Of a stretch of DNA of 11,551 bases, positions 1 through 5,728 are shown one piece after another. Under the pieces are notes generated by a model, which was not told the origin of the DNA, searched no databases, and worked only from the letters and a program-made list of their open reading frames with translations. How positions within the stretch are numbered: position 1 is the first letter of the stretch; each line of letters begins with the position of its first letter. Source of the stretch: Candidatus Omnitrophota bacterium (GTDB taxonomy: Bacteria > Omnitrophota > Gorgyraeia > Gygaellales > Profunditerraquicolaceae); contig JAQTRM010000001.1 in the NCBI GenBank assembly GCA_028711825.1, positions 2,191 through 13,741 on the forward strand. The letters are read 5' to 3'. Both the position numbers and the translations under genes were made by a program.

Positions 1-321
1 CAGGTATGGAAAGAGAACGTGGAAAAAGAAAAGCTTTCCCCTAAAGCCCCTGAAGGATTTATTCCTCCGGAACCGGATTTTAAGTTTTTTGTTACTACGC
101 TTGCCTTACAGGCATCCATCGCTTTGGGGCATATGGCCAGTCCCGCTACCGGCAAGACCGAAAAAGATCCCGCCCAGGCTAAATTTTTGATCGACACTTT
201 GGGCATGCTCCAGGAAAAGACCAGGGGAAATCTTACTCCCGAAGAGGCGGATGTCTTTGAAAACCTGTTGTATGAATTAAGGGTCGCTTATCTTGCCCCG
301 GAGGAAAAACGCGATGGTTGA
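1..321 (+). CDS. DUF1844 domain-containing protein (5' end outside window)
   Basis: This is a small, probably cytoplasmic protein of unknown function. The visible part is mainly the helical DUF1844-type domain: a segment reading PPEPDFKFFVTTLALQASI, then ALGHM, then a conserved stretch around AKFLIDTLGMLQEKTRGNLTPEE, and a C-terminal helix with VFENLLYELRVAYL. The first possible start in frame is GTG at 19, but the frame stays open to base 1 and reads VWKENVEKEKL. A WKE..VEKEK-like stretch is typical of the N-terminus of this family, so I infer that the true start is upstream and the gene is partial here. The ATG at 6 is in another frame. The stop codon overlaps the start of the next gene by 8 nt, which suggests translational coupling. 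The family assignment comes from recognised sequence pattern; no function is known to me. Confidence 0.75.
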   Translation, partial: QVWKENVEKEKLSPKAPEGFIPPEPDFKFFVTTLALQASIALGHMASPATGKTEKDPAQAKFLIDTLGMLQEKTRGNLTPEEADVFENLLYELRVAYLAPEEKRDG

Positions 322-484
322 TAAAAAATTGCTTGAGATATTGGCTTGTCCGGCATGTAAATCCGATGTTGAGCTTAAGAAAAATAAGATTGTCTGCGTG
401 AAGTGCGGCAGGAGATATCCTGTGCGCAGGGGTATTCCGGTGATGATCATTGATGAAGCGGAAAATAGCGGAAACCGCAAGTAA
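314..484 (+). CDS. Trm112-like zinc-ribbon protein (UPF0434/YcaR type)
   Basis: This 56-residue protein has the family's pattern: N-terminal KKLLEILACPACK, then a second Cys pair, then RRYPVRRGIPVMI. Cys12, Cys15, Cys28 and Cys31 would bind one zinc ion. The frame is open further upstream (from a TTG at 293), but ATG 314 is the better start: it has GGAGGA at 300-305, 8 nt upstream, and it gives the usual N-terminus MVDKKLL. It overlaps the preceding gene by 8 nt and ends 14 nt before aroQ, so it is probably co-transcribed with both. In eukaryotes and archaea Trm112 is a partner and activator of methyltransferases. The role of the short bacterial proteins is not settled, so a methyltransferase-partner function here is inference only. 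Confidence 0.85.
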   Translation: MVDKKLLEILACPACKSDVELKKNKIVCVKCGRRYPVRRGIPVMIIDEAENSGNRK

Positions 485-498
485 TCAGGGGTGTTTTA

Positions 499-957
499 AT
501 GGCGAATAAGATATTGGTCTTGCATGGTCCCAATCTGGATCTTTTAGGAACTCGCGAGCCGGAGGTTTACGGAAGGCTCACCCTGGCCAGGATAAACCGC
601 ATGCTCCAGGTTGAAGCGAAGAGGAAAAAGTTCCGTCTGGAGATAAAACAGTCGAATCATGAGGGGGTGCTGGTAGACCTTATCGGCAAGGCCGGCAAGG
701 CCGGTTTCCGGGGCATTTTAATTAACCCGGCGGCTTATACCCACACCAGCGTGGCGCTTCGGGATGCGGTTGCCGCCTGCGGTTTGAAAGTAGTAGAAGT
801 GCATCTGTCCAATATCTACTCCCGCGAAGAATTCAGGCATAAGTCTTTGATCAGCCCGGTAGCGAGCGGGACAGTCCTGGGTTTTGGAGCTAAAAGTTAT
901 ACCTTGGGTTTGGCGGCCCTTATTGATCTTTTGGCTGAAGTATCGATCCTAAAGTAA
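499..957 (+). CDS. aroQ: 3-dehydroquinate dehydratase, type II
   Basis: This enzyme dehydrates 3-dehydroquinate to 3-dehydroshikimate in the shikimate pathway, in the cytoplasm; type II enzymes are dodecamers. The 152-residue length matches the family. Visible landmarks are the N-terminal LHGPNLDLLGTREPEVYG with the active-site loop Arg19 and catalytic Tyr24, the SNHEG segment at 52-56, NPAAYTHTSVALRDA at 76-90 with substrate-binding Asn76, the catalytic His102 in VEVHLSNIYSREEFR, and Arg113. The ATG at 499 follows an AGGGGTG ribosome-binding site. It sits in an operon-like run with the peptidase and efp downstream, an order common in many bacteria. The last codons and the stop (IleLeuLys-stop) lie inside a dispersed repeat at 942-1000, so the extreme C-terminus has been shaped by that element. 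Confidence 0.96.
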   Translation: MANKILVLHGPNLDLLGTREPEVYGRLTLARINRMLQVEAKRKKFRLEIKQSNHEGVLVDLIGKAGKAGFRGILINPAAYTHTSVALRDAVAACGLKVVEVHLSNIYSREEFRHKSLISPVASGTVLGFGAKSYTLGLAALIDLLAEVSILK

Positions 958-1000
958 ACCCTCAGGTTTTAGCCTTAAGGATAGCCGAAGGATTGATTTT
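942..1000 (+). repeat. dispersed palindromic element, copy 1
   Basis: This 59-bp segment matches the reverse complement of 2678-2733 over nearly its whole length. Shared blocks are an ATC(A/G)ATCCTAAAGTAAACCC core on the left and a GA(A/G)(G/A)ATTGATTTT block on the right, with the middle diverged but alignable (…TAGCCTTAAGG here, …AAGCCTAAGG in the other copy). Its ends are near-perfect inverted repeats: ATCGATCC at 942-949 against GGATTGAT at 990-997. It overlaps the last codons and stop of aroQ. I see no coding capacity; it resembles a REP- or MITE-like intergenic palindrome. Confidence 0.7.
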
Positions 1001-1023
1001 AACCGGATAGCGAGGCCGGAAAT

Positions 1024-2085
1024 ATGAATTCCCGTTTGAGAAACGCGCATTGCCAGCTTAGGGAAAGGAACTTGGACGGTTTTTTGGTGAGCCTGCCGGC
1101 CAATATTTCCTATCTTACGGATGCTTCCTCCCGCGATTCTTATCTTTTGGTTTCCCTGAAAGGGAATGTCTATTTTACCGATTCCCGCTACACTGAAGAA
1201 GCGGGTGCTTTTTTAAAAGGTAATGCCCGCCTTAAGGAATGCAATGGTTTTGTTTTTGGGCGTATCGCCGAAGAAATCCTGAAGTTAAAGATTAAAAATG
1301 TGGGTTTTGAGGAAAGATGTCTTCCTTTCGCGGAGTTCGCCTCGCTCAATGATTTTTCCCGCGGCAAGTTTAAACTGATACCCGTTCATGGTATTGTCGA
1401 GGATAAGAGGCAGGTCAAGGACCAGGGGGAAATCCTGAAGATAAAAAAAGCGGTCCGCATAGCCGCTTCGGCTTTGAGGCATATTAAAAAATCTCTGGTT
1501 TGCGGCATGAAAGAGCTTGAAGTTGCCGCCGAAATAGAGCGTTTTATGAGGTATCAGGGCGCCCGGGGCGCGGCTTTTGAGACGATTGTCGCCGCGGGGG
1601 CCAATTCCAGCCAGCCGCACCATATCCCGGGCTCCAAAAGGATAAGATCCGGCGAACCGGTGTTGATCGACTTCGGAGCGGATTATCAGGGTTATAAATC
1701 TGACTTGACAAGAGTTTTGTTTTTGGGTAAAATAAATGTTCTTGTGCGTAAGGTTTATGATATTGTGCTTAAAGCCCAGGAATTAGCGATAAAAAGGATC
1801 GGGCCTGGCGCTGAAATGGCTGAAATTGATAGGGTTGCACGGGAATATATCGCCTCCAAAGGATACGGAGGCTGTTTTACGCATAATTTAGGGCACGGTT
1901 CCGGATTGGAGATCCATGAAGCTCCGTATATCTCCGGCAGAGAGTCCAGCGCGATCCGTCCTGGAATGGTTTTTACGGTGGAACCGGGCATATATCTGCC
2001 GGGAAAATTCGGGATCAGGATCGAGGATATGGTTTTGATAACAAATAAAGGTTGCGAGGTGATTAGTGGCTCTATCGATAAATGA
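1024..2085 (+). CDS. M24 family metallopeptidase (Xaa-Pro aminopeptidase/dipeptidase)
   Basis: This is a dinuclear-metal peptidase that releases residues next to proline, probably in cytoplasmic peptide turnover. At 353 residues it has the two expected domains: an N-terminal creatinase-like domain (about 1-125, with NISYLTDASSRDSYLL and FTDSRYTEEA) and a C-terminal pita-bread catalytic domain (about 133-350). All five metal ligands are present: Asp216 and Asp227 in VLIDFGADYQGYKSDLTR, His291 in HNLGHGSGLEIHE, Glu320 in TVEPGIY, and Glu334 in IRIEDMVL. His199 and His298 fit the usual accessory histidines. The ATG at 1024 gives the canonical N-terminus, with GAGG at about 9 nt upstream. The final 20 nt overlap the start of efp. 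Whether it is an aminopeptidase (PepP-like) or a dipeptidase (PepQ-like) cannot be settled from sequence, so no symbol is given. Confidence 0.92.
   Translation: MNSRLRNAHCQLRERNLDGFLVSLPANISYLTDASSRDSYLLVSLKGNVYFTDSRYTEEAGAFLKGNARLKECNGFVFGRIAEEILKLKIKNVGFEERCLPFAEFASLNDFSRGKFKLIPVHGIVEDKRQVKDQGEILKIKKAVRIAASALRHIKKSLVCGMKELEVAAEIERFMRYQGARGAAFETIVAAGANSSQPHHIPGSKRIRSGEPVLIDFGADYQGYKSDLTRVLFLGKINVLVRKVYDIVLKAQELAIKRIGPGAEMAEIDRVAREYIASKGYGGCFTHNLGHGSGLEIHEAPYISGRESSAIRPGMVFTVEPGIYLPGKFGIRIEDMVLITNKGCEVISGSIDK
2056..2063 (+). promoter_or_regulatory. ribosome-binding site for efp
   Basis: GAGGTGAT is an extended match to the anti-Shine-Dalgarno core and ends 2 nt before the GTG at 2066. It lies inside the end of the peptidase gene and supports the GTG as the efp start, producing a 20-nt gene overlap. 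The spacing from the GGAGG-equivalent part is in the normal range. Confidence 0.65.
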
Positions 2086-2632
2086 AATCAAGTCGGGGGT
2101 AACGATTTTAGTTGAAGGGGAAGTATATATGTGCATCGACGCCCAGCATGTCAAGCCGGGCAAGGGCGCGGCGTTCGTGCGCGCACGTTTGCGTAATTTA
2201 AAAAGCGATAATATCCAGGAAAAGACATTCCGCGGCGAAGAAAAAATAGAAGAGGCCTACGTGGAGGAGCGTAAAATGCAATATCAGTACTCCAGCGGCG
2301 GCCTTTTTCATTTTATGGATACCGAAAACTTCGAGGAGATCTCGATTTCGGAGGATATCATCGCCGAAAAGGCTAAACTCCTGAAAGACAACCTGGAGAT
2401 TGTGGGGTATTTTTATAAAGGCGTGACCTTGTATGTAAACCTGCCGAATTTTATCGAATTTACCGTTAAAGAGACCGAGCCGGGTTTTAAAGGGGATTCG
2501 TCCAAGAGTGGGACAAAACCGGCAACTATCGATACCGGAGCGGTGATTCAAGTCCCCCTGTTTATCAATGTAGGAGACAAGATCAAGGTGGATACGCGTA
2601 CCGGCGGGACCTATGTCGAAAGAATCAATTAA
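2066..2632 (+). CDS. efp: translation elongation factor P
   Basis: EF-P binds between the P and E sites of the ribosome and relieves stalling at polyproline stretches. The 188-residue length matches, as do the three domains: an N-terminal KOW-like domain with the loop HVKPGKGAAFVRARLRNL, a central OB domain (YQYSSGGLFHFMDTENFEEISI), and a C-terminal OB domain ending in VGDKIKVDTRTGGTYVERIN. The loop-tip residue equivalent to E. coli Lys34 is Lys33 here, so a lysine-type modification is possible; no modification enzyme gene is present in the window. The start is GTG with a strong ribosome-binding site inside the preceding gene, which implies translational coupling to the proline peptidase. This is the last gene of its run and is followed directly by a terminator. 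Confidence 0.97.
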   Translation: MALSINEIKSGVTILVEGEVYMCIDAQHVKPGKGAAFVRARLRNLKSDNIQEKTFRGEEKIEEAYVEERKMQYQYSSGGLFHFMDTENFEEISISEDIIAEKAKLLKDNLEIVGYFYKGVTLYVNLPNFIEFTVKETEPGFKGDSSKSGTKPATIDTGAVIQVPLFINVGDKIKVDTRTGGTYVERIN

Positions 2633-2645
2633 GATTTCCGCTCGG

Positions 2646-2676
2646 GGGCCGGCATGCCGGCCCGTTTTGTTTTTTT
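2646..2676 (+). terminator. intrinsic terminator after efp
   Basis: Bases 2646-2663 form a perfect 18-bp palindrome (GGGCCGGC/GCCGGCCC arms with a two-base centre), followed by a T-rich tail, GTTTTGTTTTTTT, at 2664-2676. The stem is strong and begins 13 nt after the efp stop. It should end the DUF1844-to-efp transcription unit and shows that accB starts a new one. Confidence 0.88.
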
Positions 2677-2677
2677 G

Positions 2678-2733
2678 AAAATCAATTCTTCGATTACCTT
2701 AGGCTTTAGCCCGGGGTTTACTTTAGGATTGAT
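2678..2733 (-). repeat. dispersed palindromic element, copy 2 (inverted)
   Basis: Read on the minus strand, this 56-bp segment aligns with 942-1000: the ATCAATCCTAAAGTAAACCC block and the GAATTGATTTT block are conserved and the centre differs by small substitutions and indels. It begins directly after the T-tract of the efp terminator. Terminal repeats ATCAAT/ATTGAT flank an inner GGGCTAAAGCC palindrome. No reading frame is evident. Finding it in both orientations in two different intergenic sites argues for a mobile or amplified palindrome rather than operon-specific regulation. Confidence 0.7.
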
Positions 2734-2738
2734 GCTGA

Positions 2739-2777
2739 GCCGCTTAGATTTTCGGGTTTAAGGTGGTTTTAAGCGGC
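2739..2777 (+). other. hairpin in the accB leader
   Basis: GCCGCTTA at 2739-2746 pairs perfectly with TAAGCGGC at 2770-2777, leaving a 23-nt loop (2747-2769) that contains TTCGGGTTTAAGGTGG. It lies between the efp terminator and accB and ends 2 nt before an in-frame ATG at 2780. The pairing is seen directly; a regulatory role in accBC expression is only a possibility. There is no T-tract, so it is not a terminator. Confidence 0.45.
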
Positions 2778-2800
2778 GAATGTATAAAGCAGCGATAGAA

Positions 2801-2807
2801 AGGAAGG
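2801..2807 (+). promoter_or_regulatory. ribosome-binding site deciding the accB start
   Basis: AGGAAGG ends 5 nt before the GTG at 2813. The alternative ATG at 2780 has only AAGGTGG about 12 nt upstream and would add eleven residues without family resemblance. This favours GTG 2813. Confidence 0.55.
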
Positions 2808-2812
2808 GCGCG

Positions 2813-3271
2813 GTGAACGTTAAAGAGATCAAAGAAATGATTAATTTAATGAACGAAAATGACCTTGCTGAGCTGGAAGTGGAGAAGGAAGGTATGCGCA
2901 TCCGCTTAAAGAAAACTGCCGCGGGGATCGAAGGTTTTCCTTCTCCGGCGGTGTATCAGGGGGCGGGTGCCGTTATCCCAGAGTCCAAAGCCCAAGCTCC
3001 GGCGGAACCCGAAAATAAATCCAGCGCTAAAACGGTTGAGATTAAATCTCCGATGGTGGGGACTTTTTACCGCGCTCCCAGCCCGGAAGCCCCTCCTTAT
3101 GTCGAGGTGGGCCAGGTGATTGAGCCGGGCCAGGTGATCTGTATCATCGAAGCGATGAAATTGATGAACGAGATCAAGTCGGAGATCAAGGGGAAAATTC
3201 TGGAAATATTAGTCGATAACGCCGAGCCGGTCGAATTTGGTCAGTCTTTATTCCTGATCGATCCGCTTTAA
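2813..3271 (+). CDS. accB: biotin carboxyl carrier protein of acetyl-CoA carboxylase
   Basis: AccB carries the carboxybiotin between biotin carboxylase and the carboxyltransferase in the first committed step of fatty acid synthesis. From GTG 2813 it is 152 residues. The N-terminal part has the family's KEIKEMINLMNENDLAELEVEKEG pattern (about 4-27), followed by an Ala/Pro-rich linker (about 43-72) and the biotinyl domain (about 73-152). The biotinylation motif EAMKLMNEI puts biotin on Lys116. SPMVGTFYRAPSPEAPPYVEVG shows the protruding-thumb type of BCCP. An upstream in-frame ATG at 2780 would give 163 residues, but the ribosome-binding site and family N-terminus favour 2813. It is first in an accB-accC-asp23-amaP-pfk run, after a terminator and a 130-nt leader with a hairpin. 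The accA and accD subunits are not in the window. Confidence 0.94.
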   Translation: MNVKEIKEMINLMNENDLAELEVEKEGMRIRLKKTAAGIEGFPSPAVYQGAGAVIPESKAQAPAEPENKSSAKTVEIKSPMVGTFYRAPSPEAPPYVEVGQVIEPGQVICIIEAMKLMNEIKSEIKGKILEILVDNAEPVEFGQSLFLIDPL

Positions 3272-3283
3272 TCCTTTTAAAAG

Positions 3284-4648
3284 ATGTTCTCCAAGATCCT
3301 AATCGCAAATCGAGGCGAAATCGCCTTAAGAATAATCCGCGCTTGTCATGAGATGGGCATCCGAACCGTGGCTGTCTACTCTCAGGCTGACCGTAATAGT
3401 CTGCATGTTCGCTGTGCCGATGAGGCGATCTGTATCGGCCAGGCCGCATCTTCCAGCAGTTACCTGAATATCCCCGCGATTATCAGCGCGGCTGAAATCA
3501 CCGATGTGGAGGCAATCCATCCGGGTTACGGGTTTTTAGCCGAAAACGCGCACTTTGCCGAAATTTGCGCTTCCTGTAAAATAGTCTTTATCGGTCCTAC
3601 CGCCGAGAATATGCGCCTGATGGGTGATAAGATGGCAGCGCGGACTTCGATGCAGAAAGCGGGCCTTCCGATTGTCCCGGGCAGCCGCGCGATCATCAAG
3701 AATAAAGAAGAAGCTTTGAAAACCGCCAAGATGATCGGTTATCCCGTGATTATCAAAGCCGCTGCCGGCGGCGGAGGAAAAGGGATGCGGATCTGCCATA
3801 ATGATTTGACCCTTGTTTCCAGCCTCCTGACCGCTCAGACCGAAGCAGAGGCTAATTTCGGCAACTCCAGTGTTTATATCGAAAAATATATCGAACGTCC
3901 GCGGCATATCGAGGTGCAGATTATCGCTGACCGTTCCGGCCATGTTATCCAATTGGGAGAGCGCGACTGCAGTATCCAGCGGCGCCACCAAAAACTCCTG
4001 GAAGAATCACCTTCGCCGGTAGTGGACAGCAAGATGCGGCGGAAGCTGGGCGAGATGGTTCTTAAGGGGATGAAATCGATCAATTATTTAAGCTGTGGAA
4101 CGATTGAGTTCCTTCTGGACGAGAAAACCGGTAATTTTTATTTTATGGAGATGAATACCCGGATCCAGGTTGAGCATCCGGTTACCGAAATGGTCTGCGG
4201 GATAGACTTGATCAAAGAACAGATCCGGGTGGCGTCGGGGGAAAAACTTAAATTCAGCCAGGAAGATGTGCAATTGAAGGGCGCGGCGATCGAATGCCGG
4301 ATCAACGCCGAGGATCCCGATAACAATTTTATGCCTTCTCCCGGAAAAATCGAGTCCCTGATCCTGCCCGGAGGGCCGAATGTCAGGGTGGATACCCATA
4401 TTTACGCCGGTTACGAAATTCCCGCTTATTACGATTCTTTGATCGCCAAATTGATCGTCCGCGGTTCTAACCGCCAGGAGGCGATCAGGGTAATGCGGAG
4501 GGCTTTAAGCGAATTTTATATCTCTCCGATCAAAACGACAGTGCCTTTTCATCTCAGGCTGATGGATAACCCGTCTTTTAAAAAAGGGGATATCTCTACA
4601 CATTTCGTGCAGGACCTGTTGACTGAAGATGTCAAGGAAGATAAGTAA
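3284..4648 (+). CDS. accC: acetyl-CoA carboxylase, biotin carboxylase subunit
   Basis: AccC carboxylates the biotin of AccB with ATP and bicarbonate. The 454-residue length matches the family. Domains run in order: an N-terminal Rossmann-like domain starting MFSKILIANRGEIALRIIRA, with HPGYGFLAENA; the ATP-grasp domain with the glycine-rich loop AAAGGGGKGMR and ERDCSIQRRHQKLLEESPS; the catalytic EMNTRIQVEHPVTEMVCGIDL; and the C-terminal domain (AIECRINAEDP, PSPGKIESL, YYDSLIAKLIV). No key residue looks missing. The start at 3284 has only a weak upstream purine stretch (AAAAG) and sits 12 nt after accB, so translation is likely coupled to accB. The two genes next to it downstream are an Asp23-family gene and an AmaP-like gene. 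Confidence 0.97.
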   Translation: MFSKILIANRGEIALRIIRACHEMGIRTVAVYSQADRNSLHVRCADEAICIGQAASSSSYLNIPAIISAAEITDVEAIHPGYGFLAENAHFAEICASCKIVFIGPTAENMRLMGDKMAARTSMQKAGLPIVPGSRAIIKNKEEALKTAKMIGYPVIIKAAAGGGGKGMRICHNDLTLVSSLLTAQTEAEANFGNSSVYIEKYIERPRHIEVQIIADRSGHVIQLGERDCSIQRRHQKLLEESPSPVVDSKMRRKLGEMVLKGMKSINYLSCGTIEFLLDEKTGNFYFMEMNTRIQVEHPVTEMVCGIDLIKEQIRVASGEKLKFSQEDVQLKGAAIECRINAEDPDNNFMPSPGKIESLILPGGPNVRVDTHIYAGYEIPAYYDSLIAKLIVRGSNRQEAIRVMRRALSEFYISPIKTTVPFHLRLMDNPSFKKGDISTHFVQDLLTEDVKEDK

Positions 4649-4710
4649 ATCCTTTAATTTAGCCGGCGGCTATAACCGTCAACGAATATTTTAAAGAGGG
4701 AGGGGCGAAG

Positions 4711-5064
4711 ATGGATCGAGACGAATCCCGTAACGAATTAGGAGTTTTAAGGATACATAAAAACGTAATCTCTTCGATCTCTTCGATCGCCGCTACGGAG
4801 ATTGACGGGGTTAAAAAGGTGGGGAGTGATTTAAGAAGCGGGTTTATGGAACTTTTAGGGAAGAAAATTTTTTCCTCGATCAAAGTGGAGATCTCCAAGA
4901 ACGAAGAGGTAAAGGTGGAGATACCCTTAATCGTTAAATACGGGTATAATATCCCGGAGGTTGCCGGCCGGGTCCAGGAAAATGTGCGCCTGGCGCTTGA
5001 AAAAATGAGCAATCTTTTGATTAAGGAAATCAACGTAAATGTCCAGGGGATAGAAAGGGGCTAA
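4711..5064 (+). CDS. Asp23/Gls24 family (alkaline shock-type) protein
   Basis: This 117-residue protein fits the Asp23/Gls24 (DUF322) family: LGVLRIHKNVISSISSIAA near the N-terminus, TEIDGVKKVG, then alternating strands (IKVEISKNEEVKVEIPLIVKYG), and YNIPEVAGRVQENVRLALEKM with a final INVNVQGIE strand. A strong purine-rich ribosome-binding site, GAGGGAGGGG, precedes ATG 4711. In Bacillus subtilis the family member YqhY lies directly downstream of accBC and has been linked to lipid synthesis; the same order here, in an apparently diderm organism, supports that link by position. The next gene, 2 nt downstream, encodes a membrane protein like AmaP, known to anchor Asp23 in Staphylococcus. I infer that the pair forms a membrane-associated complex; the biochemical role is not known. 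Confidence 0.88.
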   Translation: MDRDESRNELGVLRIHKNVISSISSIAATEIDGVKKVGSDLRSGFMELLGKKIFSSIKVEISKNEEVKVEIPLIVKYGYNIPEVAGRVQENVRLALEKMSNLLIKEINVNVQGIERG

Positions 5065-5066
5065 CC

Positions 5067-5675
5067 ATGAAATTCTTTACGGTTTTGGGGATCGTATTTT
5101 ATGTGGCGGTGATCATGATAATCGGTTTAAGCTTGATCGTTTTTTCTTTTAATCTGCTTTTGCCCTCGGATATCAATAATCTTTTAGTCCTGGCTCAAAG
5201 CAGCACTAATTCGCGGATCGTTATGGGGCTTTCCGGATTGATCCTTATCCTGATAAGTTTTTCTTTTGCCCAGATTATCCTGGGAAAGTTCCAAAGAGAG
5301 AAGACAATCGCTTTTAATACTCCCGGCGGACAGGTTACGATATCTCTTTCGGCGGTGGAGGATCTTATCCGCCGCCTGGCGGGTGTGATTTCCGAAGTCA
5401 AGGAGTTGAGGCCTAATGTCATCGCAAGCAAAAAAGGAATTATTGTCCAGATGCGCGTGGTTTTGCGCTCCGAAGCGAATATCCCCGAATTGACGGATCG
5501 CCTCCAGGAGATGACTAAAGCAAAGATCCAGGAAGTCCTGGGTGTGGACGAGCAGATCATTATCCGGATTCATGTCGCAAAGATTTCTCACGACGAGAAG
5601 GATAATCGTAAAAAGAAAGATTTCGAGCAAGAAGAACGTTCGGCAGTCCCCTTCGGAGGATACGGCAGGGCTTAA
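5067..5675 (+). CDS. amaP: AmaP-like membrane anchor with Asp23-like C-terminal domain
   Basis: The 202-residue protein starts with two hydrophobic segments, about 5-32 and 50-73, separated by a polar loop (PSDINNLLVLAQSSTNSR). This is the arrangement of AmaP, the alkaline shock response membrane anchor. Residues about 84-175 form a soluble domain (GGQVTISLSAVEDLIRRLAG, VQMRVVLRSEANIPELTDRLQ, IIIRIHVAKI) whose pattern of strands and helices resembles the Asp23 domain of the neighbouring protein, suggesting interaction by like-with-like domains. The tail (about 176-202) is highly charged and probably disordered. It starts 2 nt after the Asp23-family gene, a spacing typical of coupled subunits. 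The assignment rests on topology, context and pattern; sequence alone does not prove the anchor role. Confidence 0.78.
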   Translation: MKFFTVLGIVFYVAVIMIIGLSLIVFSFNLLLPSDINNLLVLAQSSTNSRIVMGLSGLILILISFSFAQIILGKFQREKTIAFNTPGGQVTISLSAVEDLIRRLAGVISEVKELRPNVIASKKGIIVQMRVVLRSEANIPELTDRLQEMTKAKIQEVLGVDEQIIIRIHVAKISHDEKDNRKKKDFEQEERSAVPFGGYGRA

Positions 5676-5728
5676 CGCGGGTTGTGTGCCGGCAGCGCTA
5701 TTTAAACAAATAAGGAGGAACAGCAGAA

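Noticed and set aside
3536..3991. Minus-strand open frame within accC
   Set aside because: It is antisense to conserved biotin carboxylase motifs and is a by-product of codon use in accC.
4660..4672. Small hairpin TAGCC/GGCTA after accC
   Set aside because: The stem is only 5 bp with a 3-nt loop and no T-tract; it is too weak to call a terminator, and the Asp23 gene follows in the same run.
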